A DNA stretch of 64,000 nt, from contig DATFYM010000241.1 in assembly GCA_035315065.1 (NCBI GenBank), positions 1 through 64,000 on the forward strand, given 5' to 3'. This stretch comes from DATFYM01 sp035315065 (GTDB taxonomy: Bacteria; Acidobacteriota; Terriglobia; UBA7540). Below are positions 8,360 through 16,972 of the stretch, one piece after another (position 1 is the first letter of the stretch; each line of letters starts with the position of its first letter). A model generated the notes under the pieces. That model had not been told where the DNA came from. It made no database searches and worked only from the letters and a program-made list of their open reading frames with translations. Position numbers and translations under genes: made by a program.

Positions 8360-10894
8360 TTATTCCGGCAAAGTGAACAGCAGCTTGTTGCCGTCGCGAT
8401 CGATGCGATCAAGGCATACCTTCACGCGCTCGCCCAGGTGATAAGCGCGTCGGGGATGCTGGCCGACGATGGCCCGCATTTTCTCGCGGTAGACATATCG
8501 ATCGTCCGCGAGGCTCTCCATGGGTACGAAGCCTTCCACGAACAGGTCCGTCAGCTCAACGTAGAGTCCGTGCTTGGTAAGGCTGATGATGAGCGCGTCG
8601 AACTCGTCGCCCAGCCGCTGCGCCATGAACGAAACCTTTTTCCACTCCATCAACTCGCGCTCGGCATCGGCCGCGCGCCGCTCGGCTTCGGAAGTTTCGA
8701 AGCCCAGGGCCTGAAGCTCGCGAGGGTCCACGAAGGCCCCGCCCGGAAGGCCGGCGTCGAGTGCCCGGCCCCGGCCCAGCGCGGCCTTGAGAATCCGATG
8801 CACGATCAGGTCGGGGTAGCGGCGGATCGGCGATGTGAAGTGGGTGTAGGTGGGCGAAGCCAGGGCGAAGTGGCCAACGTTCTCCTCGCGGTAGCAGGCC
8901 TGCTTGAGCGAGCGCAGCATGAGGTAGGAGAGAATGCGCTCCTCGGGCTTGCCGGCGATGCGCTGGGTCAACCGCTGGTAGTTCCGCGAGGTTATCTTGA
9001 AATCTCCGGCGTTTGCGGACTCCTGAAACCGCGGGTAGCGCTCGCGCTCATCGCGCCGGTGGACGCGCACGCGATGGGCGGCGGGAAACTCGACGCCCAG
9101 CGAGTAGCCGAAGGTGGCAGCGATCTCTTCAAACTCGATCACCTTCTTCGGGTCCGGCCGCTCGTGGATGCGGTAGAGGGCCGGCACACCCTGACGCTCG
9201 AGATAGGTGGCCACCGCTTCGTTCGCCACCAGCATGAACTCCTCGATGATGCGGTGGGCGATGTTGCGCTCGGAGCGCGCGATGCCGATCATGCGCCCGA
9301 ACTCGTCAAACTCGATCTCGGGCTCAGGCAGATCGAAATCGATGGAGCCCCGCGCGTCGCGCTGCTGGTTGAGCAGCCGTGCCAACTCTTCCATCAGCTT
9401 GAAATTCTCAACCAGAGCGCGGTAGCGCTGGCGCGCCGCCTCGTCGCCCTTCAGCACCGCGTTCACCGCCGTATAGGTCATGCGCTCGGCGCTGCGGATG
9501 ATGCCAGGCACAAGCTCGGATTCGACCACCCGCCCGGCAGAATCGACCTCCATCAAGGCCGACATGGTGAGCCGCTCGACGTGCGGATTCAGACTACAGA
9601 TGCCGTACGAAAGCTCCAGCGGCAGCATGGGCACGGCGCGGTCCGGGAAGTAAACGGATGTGCCGCGCAGCCGCGCTTCGCGATCGAGCGCCATCCCCGG
9701 ACGGACGTAGTGCGCCACGTCGGCAATGTGGACTTGGAGCAGATAGTTGCCGCCGAGCAGCCGCTCCACGTAGACCGCATCGTCAAAGTCCTTGGCCGAC
9801 TCACCGTCGATAGTGACGATGGGAAGGGCGCGAAAATCGCGGCGGCCTTCGCGCGCCGGCTCGGGGATGAACTGCGGCGTCTCCTCTGCCTCGGCCAGCA
9901 CCTCGGGCGGAAAACGATGGGGCAGGTGAAACTTGCGAATCACGATCTCCACGTCGACGCCGAAGTCGTCGCGCCGGCCCAGAACTTCGGCGACGCGACC
10001 CAGCGGCGGCGCGCCAGGCCGCGGAAAGTCCGTGATCTCGACATCGACAATCATGCCGTCCAGTTCGCGGACGTCTCTGGCCTGGGAGCGCGGGCGTCCC
10101 GCCCGCTCTTCCGATTGACGATTGACGATTGACGATTGACGATTTGAAGAAACGCCCTCGCTTGCCGTCGGTCTTGCAATCGTCAATCGGCGATCAGCAG
10201 TCGGCAATGGAAGAGCGGGCGAGACGCCCGCGCTACTAGCGCTCTTGGACTCGCCACCGAACTGACGGTTACGATCCGCTGAAGCTTGGGCGGGCCACTC
10301 CTGGCCGCGCGGAATCACGATCGCGTGCGGAATCCGATGGTCGAAAGGCGCCACGGTGTTGGCACGTTCGCCGCAACGAAACTCGCCCACCAGCGTCTTC
10401 TGCGCCCGATCGATCACGCGAAGAATGTGGCCCTCGATCCGGCCATCGGCTTTCGCGCGCAGCACTCGCACTTCAACGCGGTCGCCATGCAGCGCCGAAC
10501 CCATGCCGCCAGGAGGAATGAAAATATCCGGCATCGTTCCGGCGTCGCGATCCGGCACCACGAAGCCGTAGCCGTCGCGGTGGCCGATCAGCCTTCCGGT
10601 CACGGCATTTCGTGCCGGGTCGCGAGGCGGTTGAGCGCCGTGAGGCACGCGTGCCGGCCGCGCGGCATGGTCGCGCGTGTTCGCATGGAGGTCCCGCGAG
10701 GCCAGCGTGAAATGGCCTTTCTTCAAGGTGAGAATGCTGCGGTCGCGCGACAAGTCCTTCAGCGCGTGCTTCAACTCGCGGGCCTGACTGCTGCGCAGCC
10801 CCAGCTCCAGCACCAGTTCGCGGAGACGAAACGTTCGGGCGGGATCTTTCTCAAAGACCCGCAGAATCTCGGACGCAGATGGAAACTCGCGCAT
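8360..10894 (-). CDS. rnr: ribonuclease R (VacB/RNB family)
   Basis: This 844-residue 3'-5' exoribonuclease has an N-terminal winged-helix region (about 1-70), cold-shock-type OB domains with TGRLIGHRDGYGFVVPD at about 98-114, and an RNB catalytic core with the metal-binding GESAKDFDDAVYVERL segment at about 363-378. IIEEFMLVANEAVATYL and HFTSPIRRYPDLIVHR follow, and a C-terminal S1 domain (ITKHGLYVELTDLFVEGFVP) ends the protein. It degrades structured RNA in the cytoplasm. The odd part is residues about 220-270, which are encoded by an in-frame palindromic repeat element and have no counterpart in the family; this segment lies between the OB and RNB domains. The ATG at 10894 lacks an obvious Shine-Dalgarno. 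Confidence 0.95.
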   Translation of the reverse strand: MREFPSASEILRVFEKDPARTFRLRELVLELGLRSSQARELKHALKDLSRDRSILTLKKGHFTLASRDLHANTRDHAARPARVPHGAQPPRDPARNAVTGRLIGHRDGYGFVVPDRDAGTMPDIFIPPGGMGSALHGDRVEVRVLRAKADGRIEGHILRVIDRAQKTLVGEFRCGERANTVAPFDHRIPHAIVIPRGQEWPAQASADRNRQFGGESKSASSAGVSPALPLPTADRRLTIARPTASEGVSSNRQSSIVNRQSEERAGRPRSQARDVRELDGMIVDVEITDFPRPGAPPLGRVAEVLGRRDDFGVDVEIVIRKFHLPHRFPPEVLAEAEETPQFIPEPAREGRRDFRALPIVTIDGESAKDFDDAVYVERLLGGNYLLQVHIADVAHYVRPGMALDREARLRGTSVYFPDRAVPMLPLELSYGICSLNPHVERLTMSALMEVDSAGRVVESELVPGIIRSAERMTYTAVNAVLKGDEAARQRYRALVENFKLMEELARLLNQQRDARGSIDFDLPEPEIEFDEFGRMIGIARSERNIAHRIIEEFMLVANEAVATYLERQGVPALYRIHERPDPKKVIEFEEIAATFGYSLGVEFPAAHRVRVHRRDERERYPRFQESANAGDFKITSRNYQRLTQRIAGKPEERILSYLMLRSLKQACYREENVGHFALASPTYTHFTSPIRRYPDLIVHRILKAALGRGRALDAGLPGGAFVDPRELQALGFETSEAERRAADAERELMEWKKVSFMAQRLGDEFDALIISLTKHGLYVELTDLFVEGFVPMESLADDRYVYREKMRAIVGQHPRRAYHLGERVKVCLDRIDRDGNKLLFTLPE
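10086..10235. repeat. nested palindromic element inserted in frame in rnr
   Basis: The outer arms at 10086-10112 and 10209-10235 are near-perfect reverse complements (GCGGGCGTCCCGCCCGCTCT versus AGAGCGGGCGAGACGCCCGC). Inside them lies a second inverted pair: a four-fold CGATTGA array at about 10112-10144 and GCAATCGTCAATCGGCGATC from about 10176. The element is about 150 bp, a multiple of three, and stays open in the rnr frame. A half-copy of the outer arm occurs near 59203-59229. Confidence 0.85.
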
Positions 10895-11116
10895 CTTCAG
10901 TTCTCAGAGGTGTGAAGAAATCGGAAGAACAAGAGAGTTTCTCGCCAAGGCGCAAAGGTTCGCAAAGCAAACAAAGAACTTCCTCTTTGCGACTCTTCGC
11001 TGCTCTGCGACTTTGCGAGAAACTTGTTATTTCTTCACAGCTTCTCAGTCTTCAGTTTTCAGTCTTCAGTATACGTCCTCAGCTTTCAGTGTTCCTGACT
11101 GAAAACTGAGAACTTG
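10895..11116. repeat. nested inverted repeats between rnr and folD
   Basis: The arm TTTCTCGCCAAGGCGCAAAG from about 10938 pairs with CTTTGCGAGAAACTTG near 11020. Outer pieces (TTCAGTTCTCAGAGGTGTGA and CTTCACAGCTTCTCAGTCTT) and a TTTTCAGTCTTCAG array with its complement CTGACTGAAAACTGAGAAC near 11095-11113 add further pairing. The stretch occupies the whole divergent rnr-folD gap apart from the folD ribosome-binding site. Confidence 0.7.
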
Positions 11117-11159
11117 CCAGTGTGCTAGACTCGTCTGCTCGGGACCACCAGGGGGACGT

Positions 11160-12101
11160 TTGGCAGCGCGCATCCTCGACGGCAATAAAATTCGCGACGA
11201 GATCAAGGCCGAGTTGGCGCAGCGAATCGCCACGCTGAAAGCCGCTGGGATCACGCCCGGGCTCGCTGCCGTGTTGGTGGGCGATAACCCAGCGTCGGAG
11301 ATCTACGTCCGCAACAAGGTGAAGACCTGCGAATCGTTGGGCCTCTACAGCGAGAAGATCGAACTGCCGAAGGAGACCACCACCGACCAACTCCTCAGCC
11401 TGGTGGCTGACCTCAACCGGCGCGACGAGATCGACGGCATCCTGATGCAGCTTCCGCTGCCGCCGCAAGTGGATGCGAAGCGCGTGGTGGAAGCCATCCG
11501 ACCGGACAAGGACGTGGATGGATTCCACCCTATCAACATCGGCAAGCTGGTGAGCGGACGGCCGGGTCTGGCGCCGTGCACGCCGCTGGGCATCATTGAG
11601 ATTTTGCACCGCAGCGGTATCGCCATCGAGGGTGCACGTGCCGTGGTGCTGGGGCGCAGCGGTACAGTAGGCAAGCCCGTGGCCATGATGCTGATCCATC
11701 GCCACGCCACCGTGACCATCTGCCATTCGAGGACACGCGACCTCGCAGCCGTGGCGCGTGAGGCGAATATTCTGGTTGCCGCCATGGGTCGCGCAGCCCT
11801 GGTCACCGCCGATTTCATCAAACCGGGTGCCACCGTCATCGACGTCGGCATCAACCGGCTGACCTCGCCCGACGAGATTCGCCGTATTTTTCACGATCCG
11901 ACTGCACCACTCGCCCAGCTTGAATCCAAGGGATCGGCGCTGGTGGGCGACGTGCAGCCCGAGGACGTGCGCGAGAAAGCAGGAGCTTTCACGCCGGTGC
12001 CAGGCGGCGTCGGCCCGCTTACCATCGCCATGCTCATGTCGAATACGGTTGCGGCGGCGCAGATGCGAAGAACAGTGACAAGTGACGAGCAAGGACAGTG
12101 A
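11160..12101 (+). CDS. folD: bifunctional methylene-THF dehydrogenase/cyclohydrolase
   Basis: This 313-residue FolD interconverts 5,10-methylene-, methenyl- and 10-formyl-tetrahydrofolate with NADP. It shows the catalytic Tyr/Lys pair in EIYVRNKVKTC (about Y49, K53), GILMQLPLPPQVD at about 97-109, PDKDVDGFHP, the CTPLGI strand and the Rossmann VVLGRSGTVGKPVAMML loop near 162-178, followed by GVGPLTIAML near the end. The start is a TTG at 11160 with an AGGGGGA ribosome-binding site. The last residues (TSDEQGQ) and the stop are read from a GTGACGAG-type repeat array, so the tail is longer and odder than usual. coaE follows on the same strand. Confidence 0.96.
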   Translation: MAARILDGNKIRDEIKAELAQRIATLKAAGITPGLAAVLVGDNPASEIYVRNKVKTCESLGLYSEKIELPKETTTDQLLSLVADLNRRDEIDGILMQLPLPPQVDAKRVVEAIRPDKDVDGFHPINIGKLVSGRPGLAPCTPLGIIEILHRSGIAIEGARAVVLGRSGTVGKPVAMMLIHRHATVTICHSRTRDLAAVAREANILVAAMGRAALVTADFIKPGATVIDVGINRLTSPDEIRRIFHDPTAPLAQLESKGSALVGDVQPEDVREKAGAFTPVPGGVGPLTIAMLMSNTVAAAQMRRTVTSDEQGQ

Positions 12102-12220
12102 CGAGTGACAAGTGACGAGCAAGAAGAAATGAGGAACGCCGCTTTTCGATTCATCGCTACGATTCGATAGCCCTTCTTTCTTGCTAGTCACTCGTCACTG
12201 GTCACTCGTCACTGCTCTCC
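12069..12220. repeat. inverted pair of AGTGACGAG / TCGTCACT arrays
   Basis: AGTGACAAGTGACGAGCAAG and copies at about 12069-12128 face TTGCTAGTCACTCGTCACTG and copies at about 12178-12220, forming a long potential hairpin between folD and coaE. The left arm contains the end of folD. Confidence 0.75.
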
Positions 12221-12240
12221 GCATCGCTCGTCATTTCTTT

Positions 12241-12849
12241 ATGGCTTCTTACTTCGGCCTCACGGGCGGCGTGGCTTCCGGCAAGAGCACGGCGGCACGT
12301 ATGTTCGAGGTGCTCGGCGCGAGGATTATCGACGCTGACCGCATGGGCCATGAGTGTCTCCATGCGACCGCGCCTACCTATCCTGACATTGTCAAGACTT
12401 TCGGCAACGCCATCCTCGATGCCTCCGGAGCCATCGACCGTCGCCAACTAGGCGCCATGGTCTTTGCCGACCCGGAGAAGTTGCGCCAGCTTAACGCCAT
12501 CGTCCATCCGCACATCATCGCTCGCGTCGACGAATTGGCGAGCCGCTATCAGGCCGAGAGCCCTGGGGCCGTGATCGTGGTGGATGCTGCCCTCATCTTC
12601 GAGGCCGGCATCGGCGGGCACTTTGCCAAGATCGTGGTGGCGTGGTGCCGCCCGGAGCAGCAAGTGGAGCGGCTCATGGCCAAGACCGGACTCTCGCGAG
12701 CCGAGGCCGAGCAGCGTATCGCGTCGCAGTTGCCGGCGGATGAAAAGCGTCGCCGCGCCGATTACGTTATCAACTGCTCGGGCAGCCTGGAGCAGACGCG
12801 GGCGCAGGTGGAAGCGGTTTATGCGGAACTCAAGGGGCTGGTTGTCTAA
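12241..12849 (+). CDS. coaE: dephospho-CoA kinase
   Basis: This 202-residue kinase performs the last step of coenzyme A synthesis, phosphorylating the 3'-hydroxyl of dephospho-CoA with ATP. The P-loop is GLTGGVASGKST at residues 6-17. RIIDADRMGHE, VVDAALIFEAG, the lid-like QIERL-type EQQVERLMAKTGLSRAEAEQ and RIASQLPADEKRRRADYVI all fit CoaE. The start is the ATG at 12241; an upstream ATG at 12181 would add residues encoded by the repeat array and is rejected. It follows folD after about 140 bp. Confidence 0.95.
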   Translation: MASYFGLTGGVASGKSTAARMFEVLGARIIDADRMGHECLHATAPTYPDIVKTFGNAILDASGAIDRRQLGAMVFADPEKLRQLNAIVHPHIIARVDELASRYQAESPGAVIVVDAALIFEAGIGGHFAKIVVAWCRPEQQVERLMAKTGLSRAEAEQRIASQLPADEKRRRADYVINCSGSLEQTRAQVEAVYAELKGLVV

Positions 12850-12913
12850 CGTGCAAAAGTCTCGCTCCGATTCATGCGGCGCAACGCCGAAAGTCGAGAG
12901 ACTTCTCCTGCTC

Positions 12914-14302
12914 CTAGGCGGCGTAAGGCCTGGCCAGCAACTGCTCTTTGCTGACGCCATTCTCCGCTGCCATCTGTTCAAAACCGCTGGCGCCGAATTT
13001 GACGAACATCGTGCGCCAGACGGCGAAGGGCACCACCGGCATCGGGTTCCTCGCCATCATCGTCACTGCCGAGCCGGGCACCGAGTGTCCTTCGGCCAGG
13101 GCTGCGGCTGTCATATCCAAGGCCCGGATCACATGCGTGATGGGCGGACCCGATCGATGCGGATCGGTAAGGGGTCGACCACTGCTGATGGATTCTCCGC
13201 CCCCCAAAGCCAGACCGCCAGCCCATGAGATGCCGCTCCGAATAGCAAATTGATGGCAGATGGCCAAAGCGACCGCATTCTGGTACGCCTCGGGAAAGCC
13301 ATTGTTCACTACCGCCACCAACCGCTGGGGGAGCAGGTGGGGGAGCCCACGGCGGCGGGTCGCGATCAGGTCAAGAGCCTTGGTCACGAGGAAAGGCAGC
13401 GCATCGACGTACAGAGGAAAGGCCAGGACGATCAAGTCCGCGCGGTCGGTTGCGGAAAGCAACTCGGCCTGCCCATCTTGCCGGAGAAGGCTGGCCCTGA
13501 GCGTCAGCGACTCCGTCTCCCACCCACTTCCCTTAAGGCGCTCCAAGAGGTAACTCCCCAAAACCCCTGATGTGCTGGGAGTCCCGCCCACCGGCATTGA
13601 GCCCATGGTGGGCCGGGTCTTCGGGCTGCCCACAATCAGCAAAGCCCGTCGCGTGCCTCCCCGGAGGTCAATGGGGGACGCGTCGGGCGCCGGCATCAGA
13701 GTCGTCACTGCTTCGCCAAAGGGCATGGCGTCCGACCGCGAAAGCAGCGCCTGGAAACGCTGGCCAAGGGTAGCGAGATCATCTTCGCTGTCGATGACTT
13801 CCACCGCATAGCTCGCCGGATGCATGTTGATCGCGTTGCGCCCGGCGAGGACTCGGAAGATGCGGGCCTCTTCCTCATTGGGGTGGCGCTGGACGCCAAC
13901 CACCACGAGACGGGGAACGCGGGCATAGCGAGGCGGATGGTGAATCTCGCCGTGGATCACCTCGAAGTACGGAACCGTGAGCTGGATGAATCGGTCGACG
14001 GCCCTCTTCAGCTCCGGCGAATAACCCCCGAAGGTAACGGGAGTGAAGAAGACCGTCGTATCGCTTTGGGCGACTGCCTTGGCGATCTCACGACCGGCGT
14101 CGGCCTCTTTGCAAATGCCCGGCGTTTCCACCCAGCAGCCAAAACAACCGAGACAATGGGCGATCTTCATCTGTCGCAGCGTGAAGGTCTGGATCTCAGC
14201 GCCGCTGCCTTTGAGAACGTCGCTTAGCACGCCGAGAATCGCTGGCCTGTTCTCGTCACCAGCCTGCGTCCCATCCAGAATAACCACTTTTTTGTCGGCC
14301 AT
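12914..14302 (-). CDS. tandem flavodoxin-fold NADPH-dependent FMN reductase-like protein
   Basis: The 462-residue product contains two flavodoxin-like domains. The first (about 1-190) has VVILDGTQAGDENRP, an iron-sulfur-flavoprotein-like CLGCFGCWVETPGIC stretch and FFTPVTFGGYSPELKRAVDR. The second (about 215-410) has ALLIVGSPKTRPTMGSMPVG, ADLIVLAFPLYVDALPFLVT and VAVVNNGFPE. The cysteine spacing in CLGCFGCW and GICK resembles the multimeric flavodoxin WrbA-like/iron-sulfur flavoprotein group, but a cluster cannot be asserted. It probably binds FMN and moves electrons; the substrate is unknown. The ATG at 14302 follows GGGAGATCCT. It is last in the minus-strand run that includes the oxidoreductase genes. 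Confidence 0.7.
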   Translation of the reverse strand: MADKKVVILDGTQAGDENRPAILGVLSDVLKGSGAEIQTFTLRQMKIAHCLGCFGCWVETPGICKEADAGREIAKAVAQSDTTVFFTPVTFGGYSPELKRAVDRFIQLTVPYFEVIHGEIHHPPRYARVPRLVVVGVQRHPNEEEARIFRVLAGRNAINMHPASYAVEVIDSEDDLATLGQRFQALLSRSDAMPFGEAVTTLMPAPDASPIDLRGGTRRALLIVGSPKTRPTMGSMPVGGTPSTSGVLGSYLLERLKGSGWETESLTLRASLLRQDGQAELLSATDRADLIVLAFPLYVDALPFLVTKALDLIATRRRGLPHLLPQRLVAVVNNGFPEAYQNAVALAICHQFAIRSGISWAGGLALGGGESISSGRPLTDPHRSGPPITHVIRALDMTAAALAEGHSVPGSAVTMMARNPMPVVPFAVWRTMFVKFGASGFEQMAAENGVSKEQLLARPYAA

Positions 14303-14318
14303 AGGATCTCCCTCTTAG

Positions 14319-14450
14319 AAGGTGTGAGGAATTAAGCACAGAGGCACGGAGACACAGAGGAGACACGAGGATCACATGAACAGTCTCTTGTTTCCTGACG
14401 CTTCGCATTTTTCTCTGTGCCTCTGTGTCTCTGCGCTGGAAGGCTCCTCG
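14319..14450. repeat. CACAGAGGCACAGAG inverted element (copy 1 of 7)
   Basis: GGTGTGAGGAATTAAGCACA leads into an ACAGAGGCACGGAGACACAG arm that pairs with TTTCTCTGTGCCTCTGTGTC at about 14409-14434. The centre is not palindromic. Six similar elements of 130-160 bp lie near 39737, 43197, 45832, 53585, 59056 and 63263. Confidence 0.8.
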
Positions 14451-14475
14451 AAAACATTCCCGGAATCGCGACGGG

Positions 14476-15537
14476 TTACGCCACGCCGACGAGTTCGCGC
14501 TCGGAGGACGCCAGTGCGTCTTGCAGGGCCTCGAGTTCGGGTTTGCCTCGGTCAAGCGGCAGCCTCACCTTCCCGCGCTCGACAGCCGACCGGCAAATGG
14601 CCATCATGATCTCAAACCCCCTGTAAGCACTATCGCCGTTGCAAGGATGGGCCTTCTGGGGATCGTCCAGCCAGTCCGCTATCTCCTGGACATACGGCAC
14701 CATGTCGTGGGCGTAGTCCATGCAGCCGGGGCCGGAGATCACGCCTCCGGAGTCGCGCGTGATGGCACGCCACCCGCCACCAGTAAGGACTTCGGCGAAC
14801 CCTTCGGTCCCCTGGGCGCCGATTCGACACTTGCGCCACCAATAGTCCACCTCGGGAACATCCGGCGCACCCTCGCCGCATTCCACGATGCCACGGACTC
14901 CGTTGGCGTATTGGATCAGGCCCGCCACGTAGTCCGGCGAAGGGTGGTTGTCCTTGAATTTCTCGGTTCCCGACGCCTGCCCAACCACCCACTCCGCTTC
15001 CGCATTGTCATTGAACCATCGAGTGTACTCAATCAGGTGGGTGAGCATGTGCATCATCCAGCCGGTCGCGGTGCCATAAACAGTGTGGACGCGTCCAATC
15101 GCGCCGCTGGCGATGATCTCTTTTACCTTCTGGTAATGCGCCCCGTAGCGGTGCTGATGGCTGACGACGGTCTTCACTCCCGCCCCGCGCAACAGATCCA
15201 TGATCTCGAGCGCCTCATTGGTGGACAGGGCTATTGGCTTCTCAAACGCGATGAGCTTCACTCCTACCTCCACGCCCAAGCGGACCAAGGGAAGTCGCAC
15301 GCTCGGTGGGGTGCAGAAGCAGAAGACGTCCGGCCGGGCCTCGAAGAGTAAAGCTGATGTCTGCGTGCTGACGCGGGGACTGCCAACTTTCTTTGCAAGG
15401 GCCTCGGCACGAGAGAGATCCACGTCACACAGACCAACCAACTCGAATCTTGGGTTCTTGAAGAGTGCCTCGGCGTGGTGCTGGCCACGCTTACCACAGC
15501 CCGCGACGACAACCGTATATTTCCTGTTGATGCTCAT
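14476..15537 (-). CDS. Gfo/Idh/MocA-family oxidoreductase
   Basis: The 353-residue product has an N-terminal Rossmann fold (VVVAGCGKRGQHHAEAL, about 10-26), GLCDVDLSRAEALAKKVG, the family EKP motif in LIAFEKPIALSTNEA (about 100) and the SHQHRYGAHYQKVKEII catalytic-domain segment. Members oxidise or reduce sugar-like hydroxyls with NAD(P). The C-terminal domain has RWFNDN, DYVAGLIQYANGVRG and YDYAHD-type features. The ATG at 15537 is preceded by AGGAG at good spacing. Directly upstream on the same strand is a DegT-type aminotransferase; the two families are frequent partners in amino-sugar synthesis, but the substrate here is not known. Confidence 0.85.
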   Translation of the reverse strand: MSINRKYTVVVAGCGKRGQHHAEALFKNPRFELVGLCDVDLSRAEALAKKVGSPRVSTQTSALLFEARPDVFCFCTPPSVRLPLVRLGVEVGVKLIAFEKPIALSTNEALEIMDLLRGAGVKTVVSHQHRYGAHYQKVKEIIASGAIGRVHTVYGTATGWMMHMLTHLIEYTRWFNDNAEAEWVVGQASGTEKFKDNHPSPDYVAGLIQYANGVRGIVECGEGAPDVPEVDYWWRKCRIGAQGTEGFAEVLTGGGWRAITRDSGGVISGPGCMDYAHDMVPYVQEIADWLDDPQKAHPCNGDSAYRGFEIMMAICRSAVERGKVRLPLDRGKPELEALQDALASSERELVGVA

Positions 15538-15555
15538 AAAGTGTAGCTCCTTGGG

Positions 15556-15700
15556 TCTGGACTGCGGCAGCTTGCTGCCGCTTTCTCTCAGGCCAGCTTG
15601 CTGGCCGTGCCCGGCTCTGTCCCTCTGGTACTCGTTCGATTCGCCATCGAACAAGCTCGCCGGCAAATAGGAGCGGCAGCGCGCAGCGCACTCCAAAGCC
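15556..15700. repeat. copy of the GCGGCAGCTTGCTGCCGC element
   Basis: GGACTGCGGCAGCTTGCTGC at about 15559 matches the left arm of the palindromic element at 49710-49806, and GCGCACTCCAAAGCC near 15687 matches its right end. The copy abuts the stop codon of the aminotransferase gene. Confidence 0.65.
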
Positions 15701-16840
15701 TCACGCGGCGTGCGCCTTGCCGCTGCGTGTCAACTCCCAGGACTGGATGGCCTCGATCACGGTTTGCGCCTCCTCCTGGGTTAGTTCGGGATACATGGGC
15801 AATGACAGCACCTGAGCGGCGGAGCGCTCGCTGTGTTCGAGTGACCCGGAGATACGCGCCGGACGGCCCCAGGGATATCCTTCCTGCTGGTGGATCGCGA
15901 TGGGGTAGTGGGTGAGCGCCGTGATGCCTCGTGAGTCGAGGAAGGCCTGCAAGGCGTCGCGCCCGTCGGTCTCGACCACGTAAAGATGGTACACGTGGCG
16001 GTAACCGGGTAGAGCGCCGGGCTGCGTGAGCGAAGTGGCGGCCAATCCCTCGTCATACAGTTTCGCAATCGCCCGGCGCCGGTCGCTCCATTGGTCGAGT
16101 TGCTTCAGCTTGATGCTCAAAATAGCGGCGTGGAGTTCGTCGAGGCGGCTGTTGTAGCCTATGCTGTGGCACGAGCGTTTGAGCGAGCCGTGATTCCGCA
16201 ATCGGCGGATTTCGAGCGCGACCTTGGCGTTATTAGTCACCACCGCCCCGCCGTCTCCGAAGCAGCCCAGGTTCTTCTGGATGATGAAGCTGGTGCAGAC
16301 GGCATCAGAGAGCTCGCCGATGGCGAAGGTGTCGCCGCGCGCGCCGAGCGCCTGGGCGCAATCTTCAACGACGTAGAGATTGTGTTCCTTGGCGATCTTC
16401 GCCACCTCGGGCATGTTGGCCGGCTGGCCATAGAGATGTACGGGGACAATGGCCTTGGTGCGGGGAGAGATGGCCGCTCCAATCAGGTTGACGTCGATGT
16501 TGCAAGTCTTGGGATCGCAATCGACAAACACCGGCGTGGCCCCCACCAGCCAGATCGCTTCGGCGGTGGCAAAGAAGGTATTCGAGGTGGTGATCACCTC
16601 GTCGCCCGGCCCGATCCCCAGCGCGAGAAACGCCAGCCAAAGGGCATCGGTGCCAGAATTCACCCCGACCGCTTCCTTCAGGTTGCAGTACGCGGCGAGT
16701 TCCTGCTCAAACTGCTTCACCTTGGGGCCAAGCACATAGGTGCCGCTTTCCATCACTTCGAAGAAAGCCGTGTCGATCTCCTGCTTCAAATTGTGGTACT
16801 GGCGGACATGTCCATAAAAGCCGATTTTCGCTCGTGCCAT
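15701..16840 (-). CDS. DegT/DnrJ/EryC1/StrS-family aminotransferase
   Basis: The 379-residue PLP enzyme of the sugar-aminotransferase family shows FFEVMESGTYVLGPKVKQFE near the N-terminus, VGVNSGTDALWLAFLALGIG, GDEVITTSNTFFATAEAI, PVHLYGQPANM, VVEDCAQALGA and SFIIQKNLGCFGDGGAVVTN, whose lysine should carry the Schiff base. IGYNSRLDELHAAILSIKL and a C-terminal ITALTHYPIAIHQQEGY follow. It would transfer an amino group to a keto sugar nucleotide. The ATG at 16840 follows GGAGG. It is followed on the same strand by a Gfo/Idh/MocA oxidoreductase. A long perfect inverted repeat separates it from the oxidoreductase subunits upstream. Confidence 0.92.
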   Translation of the reverse strand: MARAKIGFYGHVRQYHNLKQEIDTAFFEVMESGTYVLGPKVKQFEQELAAYCNLKEAVGVNSGTDALWLAFLALGIGPGDEVITTSNTFFATAEAIWLVGATPVFVDCDPKTCNIDVNLIGAAISPRTKAIVPVHLYGQPANMPEVAKIAKEHNLYVVEDCAQALGARGDTFAIGELSDAVCTSFIIQKNLGCFGDGGAVVTNNAKVALEIRRLRNHGSLKRSCHSIGYNSRLDELHAAILSIKLKQLDQWSDRRRAIAKLYDEGLAATSLTQPGALPGYRHVYHLYVVETDGRDALQAFLDSRGITALTHYPIAIHQQEGYPWGRPARISGSLEHSERSAAQVLSLPMYPELTQEEAQTVIEAIQSWELTRSGKAHAA

Positions 16841-16881
16841 TCTGTTCCTCCGTAAGTTAAGATTTCCAGTGCAAAGAGGGC

Positions 16882-16952
16882 GTAGCGGCGGCTTTATGCC
16901 GCCACAACTTCAACAGTTGCAACAAGGCGTGGCGGCATAAAGCCGCCGCTAC
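16882..16952. terminator. perfect 24-bp inverted repeat
   Basis: The arms at 16882-16905 (GTAGCGGCGGCTTTATGCCG and CCAC) and 16929-16952 are exact reverse complements with a 23-nt loop. It sits just 3' of the oxidoreductase fusion gene, so a transcription-terminating or mRNA-stabilising hairpin is likely. There is no T run on either side. Confidence 0.6.
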
Positions 16953-16972
16953 ACCTTTCATCACGCTGCTAG

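Noticed and set aside
8438..10132. long plus-strand open frame of 564 codons opposite rnr
   Set aside because: It is the antisense shadow of a GC-rich gene. The minus strand encodes all RNase R motifs; the plus-strand product shows no domain.
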